Positions 7,095-15,810 are shown, counted from the stretch's first letter. The stretch: 23,496 nt of DNA from Methylococcaceae bacterium (GCA_005779525.1 SXIZ01000186.1:1-23496); one strand, 5' to 3'. Numbers and translations are program-made. The notes: generated from the sequence alone by a model not told the origin.

Positions 7095-8519
7095 TTACAA
7101 TGTATCTGAAGCAAAATCCGCCAAGCGCGAACGTTCACCGCGTCTTAAGGTGATATGTGCACTGTGTGACCAGTGTTTAAAATGATCGACCACATAGGTT
7201 AAGCCGGAGGTGGTCGGTGTCAGGTACGGCGTGTCAATTTGGGTTAAGTTACCTATGCAGATAATTTTGGTACCCGGACCCGCCCGAGTAATCAAGGTTT
7301 TCATTTGCTTGGGCGTTAAATTCTGGGCTTCATCAATAATCACATAGCGATTTAAAAAGGTGCGCCCACGCATGAAATTCAAAGAACGAATTTTGATGCG
7401 ATTCATTAATAGATTATGGGTGGCTGCTTGTTCCCATTGATTGCTTTGCTCGCCTTGGCGATTAAGCATTTCTAGATTGTCCATTAAGGCGCCCATCCAC
7501 GGGGCCATTTTCTCTTCTTCGCTTCCCGGGAGAAAACCAATATCTTCCCCGACGGAAACAGTTTCGCGGGTCATGACAATTTCGTGATAGCCCTTACGTT
7601 CTAACGTTTGCATCAGACCTGCAGCCAGGGCCAATAAGGTTTTGCCGGTCCCGGCAGTACCGAGTAAGGTCACAAAATCAACATCAGGATCAAGTAACGC
7701 ATTCAGCGCAAAGTTTTGTTCCCGATTTTTAGCACTGATTCCCCAGGTATTGTTATGCGGCAAACGGTAGTCTTTGGCTAATTCTATGACGGCAGTCAGG
7801 CCTTCACAACTTTTGACGCTGCCTTCAAAACCATCAGGCGCTTCTAAATACAAAAATTGATTCGGGTACCAATCGGCAATCAAGGGTCCAGTGACGCGGT
7901 AAAACGTACGCTCTTTTTCCTGCCACGACTGCATCTCTTTGCCATGGGTCTCCCAAAAATCGGCGGGTAAGGCAAGTACGCCGTTATAAAGCAAGTCGAT
8001 GTCATCCAGCGTTTGATCGCTATGATAGTCTTCGGCTGGAAGCTCAAGGGCGGCTGCCTTAATGCGCATATTGATATCTTTGGAAACCAAAATCACTTTG
8101 GTATTGGGCAGTTGTTTGGTCAATGCCAGCACAATGCTTAAGATTGAATTGTCAGCGAGTTGCCCTGGCATATTTTCTGGCAATAATGCTGAGAATTGCT
8201 GGGTTTGAAAATACAAGCGCCCATCAAAGCCTGTGTCGTTGCCGTTGCCAGGTGCATGTTCAATGCGTGACAAGGGTAAGCCATCTTTAATGGTTTCTTG
8301 ATTAGCATCGCGAATCAGTTCATCTAGAAAACGACTGACTTGACGCACATTGCGCGAAACCTCCGACAAGCCTTTTTTGGCATGATCCAATTCTTCTAGA
8401 ACGATCATGGGGATAAAAAGATTATGCTCTTGGAAACGAAAAATCGCTGCCGGATCATGCATAAGTACATTGGTATCTAATACAAATAACTTTTTATCCG
8501 CCGTATTCGCTAGAGTCAT
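7095..8519 (-). CDS. PhoH family protein with N-terminal PIN domain
   Basis: The protein of 474 residues joins a PIN nuclease domain to a PhoH ATPase domain. In the PIN part, LDTNVLMHD (14-22) supplies D15, with further acidic residues at E42/E43, D123 (ADNS) and D148 (SKD). The PhoH part has Walker A GTAGTGKT at 287-294 and Walker B VIIDEAQ at 393-399. Proteins of this PIN-PhoH layout are thought to be ATP-dependent RNA-unwinding ribonucleases; the substrate here is not known. The ATG overlaps the bcp stop as ATGA (8516-8519), so the gene is likely translationally coupled to bcp and co-transcribed with it. It converges on the K+ channel gene. Confidence 0.87.
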   Translation of the reverse strand: MTLANTADKKLFVLDTNVLMHDPAAIFRFQEHNLFIPMIVLEELDHAKKGLSEVSRNVRQVSRFLDELIRDANQETIKDGLPLSRIEHAPGNGNDTGFDGRLYFQTQQFSALLPENMPGQLADNSILSIVLALTKQLPNTKVILVSKDINMRIKAAALELPAEDYHSDQTLDDIDLLYNGVLALPADFWETHGKEMQSWQEKERTFYRVTGPLIADWYPNQFLYLEAPDGFEGSVKSCEGLTAVIELAKDYRLPHNNTWGISAKNREQNFALNALLDPDVDFVTLLGTAGTGKTLLALAAGLMQTLERKGYHEIVMTRETVSVGEDIGFLPGSEEEKMAPWMGALMDNLEMLNRQGEQSNQWEQAATHNLLMNRIKIRSLNFMRGRTFLNRYVIIDEAQNLTPKQMKTLITRAGPGTKIICIGNLTQIDTPYLTPTTSGLTYVVDHFKHWSHSAHITLRRGERSRLADFASDTL

Positions 8520-9004
8520 GAGTGTGCTTCCACATGTTGAGTTAAAATCTGTAACACCGCCTCAGCGTGACCTGGAACTTTCACTTTTCGCCATTCGTGC
8601 AAGAGTATCCCTCCGGGCCCCAACAGAAAGGTACTGCGTTCAATACCTCGAACCTGTTTACCGTACATATTTTTCATCTTGATGACATCAAACAATTGAC
8701 ATAATTGTTCTTCAGGGTCGGAGAGCAGGAGAAACGGAAATTGCTGCTTAGTTTTAAAATTTTCATGGCTGCGCACACTGTCGCGCGAAATTCCTACAAT
8801 GCTACAGTTCAAGGCCGTAAATGCGGCATGCTGCGCACTAAATGCCAGCCCTTCCTGCGTACATCCCGGAGTACTGTCTTTGGGATAAAAATACAGTACC
8901 ACATACTGGTCATGGATACTGGAGAGGGTGAAGGTTTGATTATCCGTGGCAGAAGCCGTGAAATCAGGGACAGCTTGGCCGAGGGCGATAGTGTTTGCGG
9001 TCAT
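8516..9004 (-). CDS. bcp: Thioredoxin-dependent peroxiredoxin, Bcp/PrxQ type
   Basis: This 162-residue peroxiredoxin reduces hydrogen peroxide and organic peroxides in the cytosol. The active-site stretch YFYPKDSTPGCTQE holds the peroxidatic C48 with T45 and P46, and R123 is the likely partner arginine. E. coli Bcp has its resolving cysteine five residues later (CTVQAC). Here the sequence is CTQEGLAF, so that cysteine is missing. C67 and C102 are the other cysteines, which points to a 1-Cys or alternative resolving mechanism. I placed the start at 9004 because the family N-terminus (GQAVPDFTA) follows directly, whereas an upstream start at 9202 would add 66 residues of unrelated sequence. The gene is divergent from hfq and overlaps phoH by four bases. 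Confidence 0.88.
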   Translation of the reverse strand: MTANTIALGQAVPDFTASATDNQTFTLSSIHDQYVVLYFYPKDSTPGCTQEGLAFSAQHAAFTALNCSIVGISRDSVRSHENFKTKQQFPFLLLSDPEEQLCQLFDVIKMKNMYGKQVRGIERSTFLLGPGGILLHEWRKVKVPGHAEAVLQILTQHVEAHS

Positions 9005-9172
9005 GTTAAGTCTCGCTAGGGAAGGAAGGTTAAAAAATATTATCACGGATAAATATTCTTCGGTATTCTTGAAAAAGTTTAGCTTGGCCCCAGTGTAATT
9101 AAAGAGTTTATTGTGTATAGTCGTAGCCAAGCAGTTATCAGTGTGATTGAATAGGTGACTGTTGCTTATAAC

Positions 9173-9181
9173 TGGTATAAT
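9173..9181 (+). promoter_or_regulatory. Extended -10 promoter for hfq
   Basis: TGGTATAAT at 9173-9181 is a perfect -10 hexamer with the TGn extension. No strong -35 is present at the usual distance, as expected of extended -10 promoters. It lies about 100 bases before the hfq ATG, in the divergent gap with bcp, and would drive hfq and probably the hfl genes. Confidence 0.55.
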
Positions 9182-9285
9182 TAAACTACATTTGGATGTC
9201 AATCTTTTAGCCGTTAAACAGTTAGTAAATTGATGTGTTTACCATGACTGTGTATTTATATTTGAACATAATAAGGAGAACTTGG

Positions 9286-9534
9286 ATGTCAAAAAGTCAA
9301 AATTTGCAGGATACATTTTTAAATGCGCTTCGAAAAGACCACACCCCGGTGTCTATCTTTCTCGTGAATGGTATTAAGTTACAGGGCAGGGTGGATTCTT
9401 TTGATCAATACGTGGTCATGTTGAAAAATACCGTGAGTCAAATGGTGTATAAACACGCCATCTCCACGATTGTGCCTGGACGAGTGGTGCGCATTAATCA
9501 GGAAAATGATACAACCGAAACCTCAGAAGAGTGA
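9286..9534 (+). CDS. hfq: RNA chaperone Hfq
   Basis: This is an 82-residue Sm-like hexameric RNA chaperone that pairs small RNAs with mRNAs. It is nearly collinear with E. coli Hfq: Q8 and D9, the Sm1 region PVSIFLVNGIKLQG (21-34), SFDQYVV (38-44), and the Sm2 motif YKHAIS (55-60). The K56-H57 pair lines the proximal U-binding face. The rim patch, RRER in E. coli, is RKDH here (16-19). The C-terminal tail is short and acidic. AAGGAG at 9274-9279 supports the ATG at 9286; the frame upstream of it has no family similarity. The gene heads the hfq-hflX-hflK-hflC run. miaA, which precedes hfq in E. coli, is absent here and bcp stands divergently instead. Confidence 0.97.
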   Translation: MSKSQNLQDTFLNALRKDHTPVSIFLVNGIKLQGRVDSFDQYVVMLKNTVSQMVYKHAISTIVPGRVVRINQENDTTETSEE

Positions 9535-9571
9535 ATGCAGCTAATTCATCGCACTTATAGGGAGTATGCAT

Positions 9572-10849
9572 TTGTTTGACCGTCCTGCGGATACTGGCGA
9601 ACGCGCCGTACTCGTGCACATAGCAATGAAATCGCATAAAGTGGAGCAAGAAGATCTTGCCGAACTGAAAGAACTGGCTAAGTCAGCGCGGGCCGAGCCT
9701 GTGTTTGTGTTAACGGGTTCGCGCCCGAGTCCAGATGCGAAATTTTTTATTGGCAGTGGTAAGGTAGAAGAACTGCGCCTTGCCATCGTTGAACACGCTG
9801 CCGATATCGTCCTGTTTAATCACCCGCTTACTCCCAGCCAAGAACGAAATCTTGAAAAAGCTCTGAATGTTAGAGTGGTAGATCGTAACGGCCTGATCCT
9901 GGACATTTTCGCGCAACGCGCCCAAACGTTTGAAGGTAAACTGCAGGTTGAGCTGGCGCAGTTAAAACATCTGTCAACCCGCTTAGTACGTGGTTGGACG
10001 CATTTAGAACGCCAAAAAGGGGGTATTGGTCTGCGGGGTCCTGGTGAAACGCAATTAGAAACCGACCGCCGTTTATTGGCCGTACGCATCCAGCAAATTC
10101 AGCGCAAACTTGAAAAAGTAGAGTCTCAGCGGCATCAGGGGCGGAGTAAACGCAAAAAAGCCGAAATTGCTTCGGTTTCATTGGTCGGTTATACCAACGC
10201 TGGCAAATCAACGCTCTTTAATCAACTTACAGGTGCGGGTATCTATGTTGCGGATCAGCTATTTGCGACTTTAGATCCTACTTTACGCCATTGTCAATTA
10301 GTTGAAGGCACTGAAATGGTGTTGGCGGATACGGTAGGGTTTATTCGACACTTACCCCATGAACTGGTTGCAGCCTTTAAATCTACCTTACAAGAAGCGA
10401 CTGAGGCAGATTTGTTATTACATGTGATCGATGCCAATGCTGAAGATCGTGATGACACGATTTTTCAGGTCAATCAAGTGCTGGCGGATATTGGTGCGGA
10501 AAAAGTACCGCAATTACAGGTGTTTAATAAAATTGACTTATTGAGTGACATTGAGCCTCGCATAGATCGTGATGAGCACGATAAACCTATTCGCGTCTGG
10601 CTTTCGGCAGAGCACGGCTTAGGCATTGATCTACTCCGGCAAGCGTTAGCTGAATTATTTGTCAGCAGCAAAGTAAAATTGCATTGCTATCTTTCTCCTG
10701 CGCAAGCTGGCATACGCGCTAAATTATTTGACGTCGCTCGAATTATTAATGAGCAGTCTGATGATTTCGGTGGCTGCGAGCTGACATTGGAAATGGATAA
10801 AAAAAATCTCGGGGTATTGAAAACGGTAGAAATTCACCCTATCAGTTAA
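9572..10849 (+). CDS. hflX: Ribosome-associated GTPase HflX
   Basis: HflX binds the 50S subunit and splits stalled or stressed ribosomes. The protein has an N-terminal HflX domain (to about 190) with GIGLRGPGETQLETDRR at 151-167, then a GTPase domain: G1 GYTNAGKS 206-213, G3 DTVG 253-256, G4 NKID 319-322, G5 SA 345-346. A short C-terminal domain follows. I place the start at TTG 9572, not ATG 9566. The GGGAG at 9560-9564 is only one base from the ATG but seven from the TTG, and the result MFDRPADTGERAVLVHI matches the E. coli N-terminus as I remember it. The gene follows hfq by 37 bases and belongs to the same operon. Confidence 0.93.
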   Translation: MFDRPADTGERAVLVHIAMKSHKVEQEDLAELKELAKSARAEPVFVLTGSRPSPDAKFFIGSGKVEELRLAIVEHAADIVLFNHPLTPSQERNLEKALNVRVVDRNGLILDIFAQRAQTFEGKLQVELAQLKHLSTRLVRGWTHLERQKGGIGLRGPGETQLETDRRLLAVRIQQIQRKLEKVESQRHQGRSKRKKAEIASVSLVGYTNAGKSTLFNQLTGAGIYVADQLFATLDPTLRHCQLVEGTEMVLADTVGFIRHLPHELVAAFKSTLQEATEADLLLHVIDANAEDRDDTIFQVNQVLADIGAEKVPQLQVFNKIDLLSDIEPRIDRDEHDKPIRVWLSAEHGLGIDLLRQALAELFVSSKVKLHCYLSPAQAGIRAKLFDVARIINEQSDDFGGCELTLEMDKKNLGVLKTVEIHPIS

Positions 10850-10958
10850 CCTTGTAACTGACCAAAAACCGGGTGAGGCGGTCTCGCTTTACAGACGGCA
10901 AGTGCAGGATAAACTGTAAGAGCAGGAGTGGACAAATTGAAACCCATGTGTTTAAGCA

Positions 10959-10979
10959 CGCACTAATGTTTATAGTGCG
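10959..10979. other. Small hairpin in the hflX-hflK gap
   Basis: CGCACTA (10959-10965) and TAGTGCG (10973-10979) form a 7-bp stem with a 7-base loop. It lies in the 266-base gap between hflX and hflK, unusually long for this operon. No T run follows. The gap may hold a processing site or an internal promoter (TAGAAT at 11012-11017 is a weak -10), but neither is clear. Confidence 0.35.
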
Positions 10980-11115
10980 GGTTATGTGGATAGAGATGTG
11001 TTTATTTACGATAGAATTATGAGTTATTGGAGCGCTGGGCATGTCAGAGAAAACCCTCTCTGCGATGCCTTTAAGTGAGTTATGTGTTTGACGTTATCCT
11101 CTATGGAGCATATGT

Positions 11116-12315
11116 ATGTCTTGGAATGAGCCTGGCGGCGATAAGAAAGACCCTTGGAGTGGTCGTGATGACCAAAAAGGCCCCCCTGATTTAGATGAGG
11201 CGATCAAATCCCTACAGGAAAAATTAGGCCGCCTGTTCGGAGGCAATAATGGCGGTGACGGAGACGCTCCTAATGGCGCATCCTTGAAAAGTCTAGGTTA
11301 TCTTGGGGCTGGCATCGTGGTGCTGTGGGCCTTCAGTGGCTTTTATATCGTCGATGAGGGAAACCGTGGCGTGGAAACGCGTTTTGGTAAATATGTAGCA
11401 ACCACCGAACCGGGTTTGAATTGGCATATTCCCAATCCGATTGAAAATGTTGATATTGTGAATATTTCGCAACAACGCTTTTTAGAAGTGGGCTATCGTT
11501 CTGGCGGTGGTGGACAAGCCTCCGGCTCTGTGCCTAAAGAAGCGTTAATGCTCACCAAAGATGAAAACATCGTCGATGTGCGTCTAGCGGTGCAATATCA
11601 AGTAAAAGACGCGCGCGAATTCTTGTTTAATGTCTACAATCCCGTTGCAACCTTGAGCCAAGTCACCGAGAGTGTTGAGCGCGGCGTGATTGGGCATAGC
11701 AATATGGATTTTGTCTTAACCGAAGGTCGCACTGAAGTTGTTGCAGAAATCAAGAAAGAAATCCAAACCATTATGGATTTATACAACTCCGGTATTTTGA
11801 TTACCAGTGTGAATTTGCAAGACGCTCAGCCACCTGAACAAGTGCAAGGGGCTTTTGAAGATGCGATTAAAGCGCGGGAAGATAAACAGCGTTTAATCAA
11901 TGAGGCGGAAGGCTATTCTAACGATGTTATTCCAAAAGCTAGAGGTGCAGCCTCTAGAAAAACCCAAGAAGGTGAAGCTTATAAATCCCGTGTGATTTCG
12001 GCAGCCGAAGGGGAAGTCAGTCGTTTTACGCATTTATTAGGCGAATACACGAAAGCGCCTGAAGTCACGCGGCAACGCTTGTATATTGAGGCCATGGAAA
12101 ACGTATTGGGTAACACCAGCACGGTCATGGTTGATGTTAAAGGTGGCAATAACATGCTGTATTTACCTTTAGATAAATTGGCGAAACAAACCGCTGTCGA
12201 GCCTGAACTGACACCGCCATCACAAGCGGCGATCACTTCGACTAATCCTAAATCCACCGCTGCGCAGGACGATGCTCGTTCGGCGGCGCGTGGCCGTGAA
12301 ACCAGGGGGCGCTAA
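11116..12315 (+). CDS. hflK: FtsH modulator subunit HflK
   Basis: HflK pairs with HflC to form the large membrane cage around the FtsH protease and controls its action on membrane proteins. The 399-residue protein has the family layout. A Gly/Pro-rich cytosolic N-terminus begins MSWNEPGGDKKDPW. One membrane helix lies at about 59-78, followed by YIVDEGNRGVETRFGKY, the start of the SPFH/band 7 domain. A long charged helical region comes next (KAREDKQRLINEAEGYSND), then the QRLYIEAMENVLG stretch, and last a variable, low-complexity tail. GGAG lies 8 bases before the ATG. The stop shares its last base with the ATG of hflC. Confidence 0.95.
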   Translation: MSWNEPGGDKKDPWSGRDDQKGPPDLDEAIKSLQEKLGRLFGGNNGGDGDAPNGASLKSLGYLGAGIVVLWAFSGFYIVDEGNRGVETRFGKYVATTEPGLNWHIPNPIENVDIVNISQQRFLEVGYRSGGGGQASGSVPKEALMLTKDENIVDVRLAVQYQVKDAREFLFNVYNPVATLSQVTESVERGVIGHSNMDFVLTEGRTEVVAEIKKEIQTIMDLYNSGILITSVNLQDAQPPEQVQGAFEDAIKAREDKQRLINEAEGYSNDVIPKARGAASRKTQEGEAYKSRVISAAEGEVSRFTHLLGEYTKAPEVTRQRLYIEAMENVLGNTSTVMVDVKGGNNMLYLPLDKLAKQTAVEPELTPPSQAAITSTNPKSTAAQDDARSAARGRETRGR

Positions 12316-13172
12316 TGCATATTAATAAGATCCTAGTGCCGTTAGGCATAGCGATTACCATCTTGATGATGTCGGTGTTTACGGTCAAGCAAACTGAAAA
12401 AGCCATCAAATTCAAATTAGGTGAGATAGTAAAATCCGATTACACGCCGGGTTTATACTTTAAAATTCCATTCATCAACAACGTGAAGAAGTTTGATTCA
12501 CGTATTTTGACCATGGATTCTCGGCCAGAACGCTTTTTAACTGCAGAAAAGAAAAACGTTATTGTTGATTCTTTTGTAAAATGGCGGATTGGTGACGTCG
12601 ATACTTTTTACACCGCAGTGTCTGGCGATCCTATGCAGGCGAATATTCGCTTAGACCAAGTGATTAAAGATGCTTTGCGTAGCGAATTCAGTAAACGCGA
12701 AATTAAACAATTAGTGTCTACTGACCGTGGCATGATCCGTGAAGCCTTGGTTAAAAATACCGCCTTGATTGCAAAATCTCTGGGGGTTGAAATTATCGAT
12801 GTACAAGTTAAACGCATTGATTTACCCAGCGAAGTGAGTAATTCGGTGTTCCTAAGAATGGAAGCCGAACGTGAACGTGTAGCCAGAGAGTTTCGTTCTC
12901 AGGGGTCAGAGGCTGCCGAGCGGATTCGCGCGGATGCCGATAAGCAACGCGAGATTATTCTGGCGAATGCTTACCGTGATGCGGAGATTCTAAAAGGGGA
13001 AGGTGATGCGAAATCTTCCGAAATTTACGCCCAAGCGTATGGTAAAGATTTAGAGTTTTTCAGCTTTTACCGTAGTATGAATGCGTACAAAGATACTTTC
13101 CAGCGTTCTGGGAATTTAATGGTTTTAGATCCTGAATCTGAATTCTTTAAATACTTTAAGAAGCAGAAATAG
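12315..13172 (+). CDS. hflC: FtsH modulator subunit HflC
   Basis: This is the partner of HflK in the FtsH-associated periplasmic cage. The 285-residue protein has an N-terminal anchor helix at about 5-23, then the HflC signature VKQTEKAIKFKLGEI and an SPFH domain. A charged helical segment follows (RMEAERERVAREFRSQGSEA, AERIRADADKQREIILANAY) together with the EILKGEGDAKSSEIYAQAYG motif near the C-terminus. The ATG overlaps the hflK stop by one base, showing tight translational coupling. The intrinsic terminator at 13203-13233 ends the hfq-hflX-hflK-hflC unit. Confidence 0.95.
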   Translation: MHINKILVPLGIAITILMMSVFTVKQTEKAIKFKLGEIVKSDYTPGLYFKIPFINNVKKFDSRILTMDSRPERFLTAEKKNVIVDSFVKWRIGDVDTFYTAVSGDPMQANIRLDQVIKDALRSEFSKREIKQLVSTDRGMIREALVKNTALIAKSLGVEIIDVQVKRIDLPSEVSNSVFLRMEAERERVAREFRSQGSEAAERIRADADKQREIILANAYRDAEILKGEGDAKSSEIYAQAYGKDLEFFSFYRSMNAYKDTFQRSGNLMVLDPESEFFKYFKKQK

Positions 13173-13202
13173 TAAAATTCTCGATTAAGTAATTAATTTA
13201 TT

Positions 13203-13233
13203 AAACGCTCCGCTTATGCGGAGCGTTTTGTTT
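13203..13233 (+). terminator. Intrinsic terminator after hflC
   Basis: AAACGCTCCGC (13203-13213) pairs perfectly with GCGGAGCGTTT (13218-13228) around TTAT, followed by TTTTGTTT. It is the strongest Rho-independent terminator in the window. It ends 17 bases before the hisZ start, so hisZ needs readthrough or a promoter inside this region. Confidence 0.85.
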
Positions 13234-13249
13234 GAGTGGATACCTAAAA

Positions 13250-14440
13250 ATGTTACAAAAAGACCCTTGGCTGTTGCCCGATGGTATTGAAGAAGTGTTG
13301 CCGGAAGACGCTAAGTCTCTGGAAAGTTTACGTCGTCACTTACTGGATGTGTTTTCCTGTTGGGGCTACGAACTAGTGATTCCACCTTTTATCGATTATC
13401 TCGATTCGCTGTTAACGGGTTCGGGTCGGGATTTAGATCTCCAAACTTTTAAACTCACCGATCAGCTTAGTGGTGCAATGTTGGGCATACGCTCGGATAT
13501 GACTCCACAAGTTGCGCGTATTGATGCACATAATCTCAAACGTGAATGGCCAACCCGCTTATGCTATGTGGGCACGATTTTACATACGCGTGGTGATCAT
13601 TTAGAAAAAAGCCGCAGTCCTATGCAAATTGGTGCTGAGCTTTACGGACATGCTGGGCAAGAAAGCGATATGGAAATTATTCGCTTAATGCTGGAAATGC
13701 TCGCTCATAGCGGGGTCTTAAATGTGCATTTGGATTTAGGGCATGTCGGCATCTACCGCGCCCTCTCACAGCAGGCGGGATTAACGGAAGCGCAAGAAAC
13801 CGCATTATTTGATGTGCTGCAACGCAAAGCCATTACCGAATTACACGAATTATTAGCCAGCTTTGCGTTGTCGGCGCAGCTCACTAAGATGTTTTTAGCC
13901 TTGCCCGAGCTCAATGGTGGTCTACCCATATTAGCGCAGGCACAACAAATCTTAACCCACGCCAGCGCAGAAGTTAAACAAGCATTAGCAGATTTGCAAG
14001 CCATGGCGGAGCAACTCAGTCGTTTATTTCCTGCCTTGCCTATCAGTTTTGACCTCGCAGAATTACGCGGTTACCATTATCATACAGGTATTGTCTTTGC
14101 AGCGTTTGCGCCAGGAGTAGGCCGTGAAATTGCACGCGGCGGGCGTTACGATAATATTGGTGCGGTCTTTGGACGCGCGCGTCCGGCGACAGGTTTTAGT
14201 GCTGACTTAAAGCTGCTGACGGTCTTGGGTAAAAACACCATCACCGCGGAACACACGGGTTTAATCTTCGCCCCTTTGGGTAATGAGCTAAGCTTAGAAG
14301 ATGTGATCCGAGATTTACGCGCACAAGGTCAGGCGGTATTACAGCAATTACCTGGGCAAGTGGGTAATGCGCAACAACTGGGTTGCACAGCGGTTTTAGT
14401 TAAAGAAAATCAATCCTGGGTTGTAAAACCCCTCGTTTAA
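13250..14440 (+). CDS. hisZ: ATP phosphoribosyltransferase regulatory subunit HisZ
   Basis: HisZ is a catalytically inactive histidyl-tRNA synthetase paralogue. It forms a hetero-octamer with short-form HisG and makes the first step of histidine synthesis sensitive to histidine. The 396-residue protein starts WLLPDGIEEVLP and has RSDMTPQVARIDAH, the class II synthetase motif 2 area. It also has GYHYHTGIVFAAFAPG and GGRYDNIGAVFGRARPATGFS. There is no anticodon-binding domain and the length fits HisZ rather than HisS. I use the ATG at 13250; the TTG at 13232 lies inside the hflC terminator. Placement between hflC and purA also occurs in Pseudomonas-type genomes. Its presence predicts a short HisG elsewhere in the genome. 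purA follows after 15 bases. Confidence 0.93.
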   Translation: MLQKDPWLLPDGIEEVLPEDAKSLESLRRHLLDVFSCWGYELVIPPFIDYLDSLLTGSGRDLDLQTFKLTDQLSGAMLGIRSDMTPQVARIDAHNLKREWPTRLCYVGTILHTRGDHLEKSRSPMQIGAELYGHAGQESDMEIIRLMLEMLAHSGVLNVHLDLGHVGIYRALSQQAGLTEAQETALFDVLQRKAITELHELLASFALSAQLTKMFLALPELNGGLPILAQAQQILTHASAEVKQALADLQAMAEQLSRLFPALPISFDLAELRGYHYHTGIVFAAFAPGVGREIARGGRYDNIGAVFGRARPATGFSADLKLLTVLGKNTITAEHTGLIFAPLGNELSLEDVIRDLRAQGQAVLQQLPGQVGNAQQLGCTAVLVKENQSWVVKPLV

Positions 14441-14455
14441 GTTTTTGGAATAATC

Positions 14456-15748
14456 ATGGGAAAAAATGTCGTTGTCATCGGCACACAGTGGGGTGACGAA
14501 GGTAAAGGTAAGCTGGTGGATTTATTGACCGATCAAGTCGCTGCGGTTGTCCGTTTTCAAGGTGGACATAATGCAGGGCATACCCTGGTCATTAACGGTG
14601 AAAAAACTGTGTTGCATTTAATTCCGTCAGGCATTCTACGTGCTGGCGTGCAATGTATGATCGGCAACGGTGTGGTTTTAGCTCCAGATGCGTTACTTAA
14701 AGAAATCGAAGTCCTGGAACTCGCTGGAGTTTCAGTGCGTGAACGTTTATTGATTAGCGAAGCCTGTGCTTTAATTCTACCTGTGCATGTTGCGATTGAT
14801 AAGGCACGGGAACATGCGCGCGGCAGTAAGGCGATAGGTACAACTGGGCGCGGAATTGGCCCCGCCTACGAAGATAAAGTTGCACGCAAAGGTCTACGTG
14901 CGGGTGACTTGCGTGACCCGGCCAGTTTTGCCGAAAAACTGCGTGAGCTGGTGGATTATCATAATTTCATGCTGGTCAATTTCTATCATGCTGAACCAGT
15001 AGATTATCAAGCTATTTTAGATGAGGCTTTGAGCCTAGGCGCCCAAATTCTGCCGATGCTGACGGATGTTTCCGAGCGTTTGTATGCCTACCGTGAAGCT
15101 GGGGAAAATATTTTGTTTGAAGGTGCGCAAGGTGCGTTGCTGGATATTGATCATGGGACTTATCCTTATGTCACCTCCTCCAATACCACAGCAGGCGGCG
15201 CCTCCACTGGGAGCGGTGTTGGGCCGCTGGATTTGGATTATGTTTTAGGTATCACTAAAGCCTATTCAACCCGCGTCGGTAATGGTCCTTTTCCCAGTGA
15301 ATTACACGATGCTGATGGCGAGCATTTAGGGACTAAAGGCCATGAATTTGGTGCCACCACTGGGCGTAAACGCAGAACGGGCTGGTTTGATGCGGTCTCT
15401 ATGCGCAAATCAGCCAAGCTCAACAGCATCAGTGGCATCTGCTTAACCAAACTGGATGTGTTGGATGGTCTAGAACAAATCGGTATTTGTAATGCTTACC
15501 GGATTAAAGGTGAACTCGTATCGGTGGCCCCCCTAGGAGCGGACAATTACGCTGAATGCGAGGCGGTCATCGAACACATGCCGGGTTGGACAGAAAGCAC
15601 CGCAGGCATTAAAGAATTTGCCTTACTCCCCGAAAATGCCAAAGCCTATATTCGCAAAATTGAAGAGTTAGTTGGCGTAAAAGTCGCTATTTTGTCTACT
15701 GGACCAGATCGGGAAGAAACGATAATCTTAGAACACCCGTTTAAATAA
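14456..15748 (+). CDS. purA: Adenylosuccinate synthetase PurA
   Basis: PurA condenses IMP with aspartate using GTP, the first committed step from IMP to AMP. The 430-residue protein is full length. The N-terminal P-loop-like GDEGKGK is at 13-19 with the catalytic D14, and GGHNAGHT carries H42. Further blocks are GTTGRGIGPAYEDK, EGAQGALLDIDHGTYPYVTS and the GATTGRKRRTGWFD segment, all hallmark sequences. The weak TTGGA before the ATG is the only ribosome binding site candidate, and the 15-base gap suggests coupling with hisZ. Two stem-loops close the unit downstream. Confidence 0.97.
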   Translation: MGKNVVVIGTQWGDEGKGKLVDLLTDQVAAVVRFQGGHNAGHTLVINGEKTVLHLIPSGILRAGVQCMIGNGVVLAPDALLKEIEVLELAGVSVRERLLISEACALILPVHVAIDKAREHARGSKAIGTTGRGIGPAYEDKVARKGLRAGDLRDPASFAEKLRELVDYHNFMLVNFYHAEPVDYQAILDEALSLGAQILPMLTDVSERLYAYREAGENILFEGAQGALLDIDHGTYPYVTSSNTTAGGASTGSGVGPLDLDYVLGITKAYSTRVGNGPFPSELHDADGEHLGTKGHEFGATTGRKRRTGWFDAVSMRKSAKLNSISGICLTKLDVLDGLEQIGICNAYRIKGELVSVAPLGADNYAECEAVIEHMPGWTESTAGIKEFALLPENAKAYIRKIEELVGVKVAILSTGPDREETIILEHPFK

Positions 15749-15763
15749 TTAACAGATACAATT

Positions 15764-15806
15764 TAGCGCGGTAGACTATAGGGTTTTGTCCCCGCGCTAG
15801 GTTTTT
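15764..15806 (+). terminator. Terminator-like hairpin after purA
   Basis: TAGCGCGG (15764-15771) and CCGCGCTA (15792-15799) pair perfectly with a 20-base loop, followed by GG and TTTTT at 15802-15806. The position 15 bases after the purA stop fits a terminator, though the loop is large. Confidence 0.55.
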
Positions 15807-15810
15807 GTTA

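Noticed and set aside
9005..9202. N-terminal extension of Bcp
   Set aside because: The added 66 residues cover the hfq promoter region and do not resemble a targeting or fusion domain; the family N-terminus starts at ATG 9004.
9820..10211. Minus-strand ORFs inside hflX
   Set aside because: They are frame shadows of a conserved GTPase gene; the translations are Arg/Pro-rich and unlike proteins.
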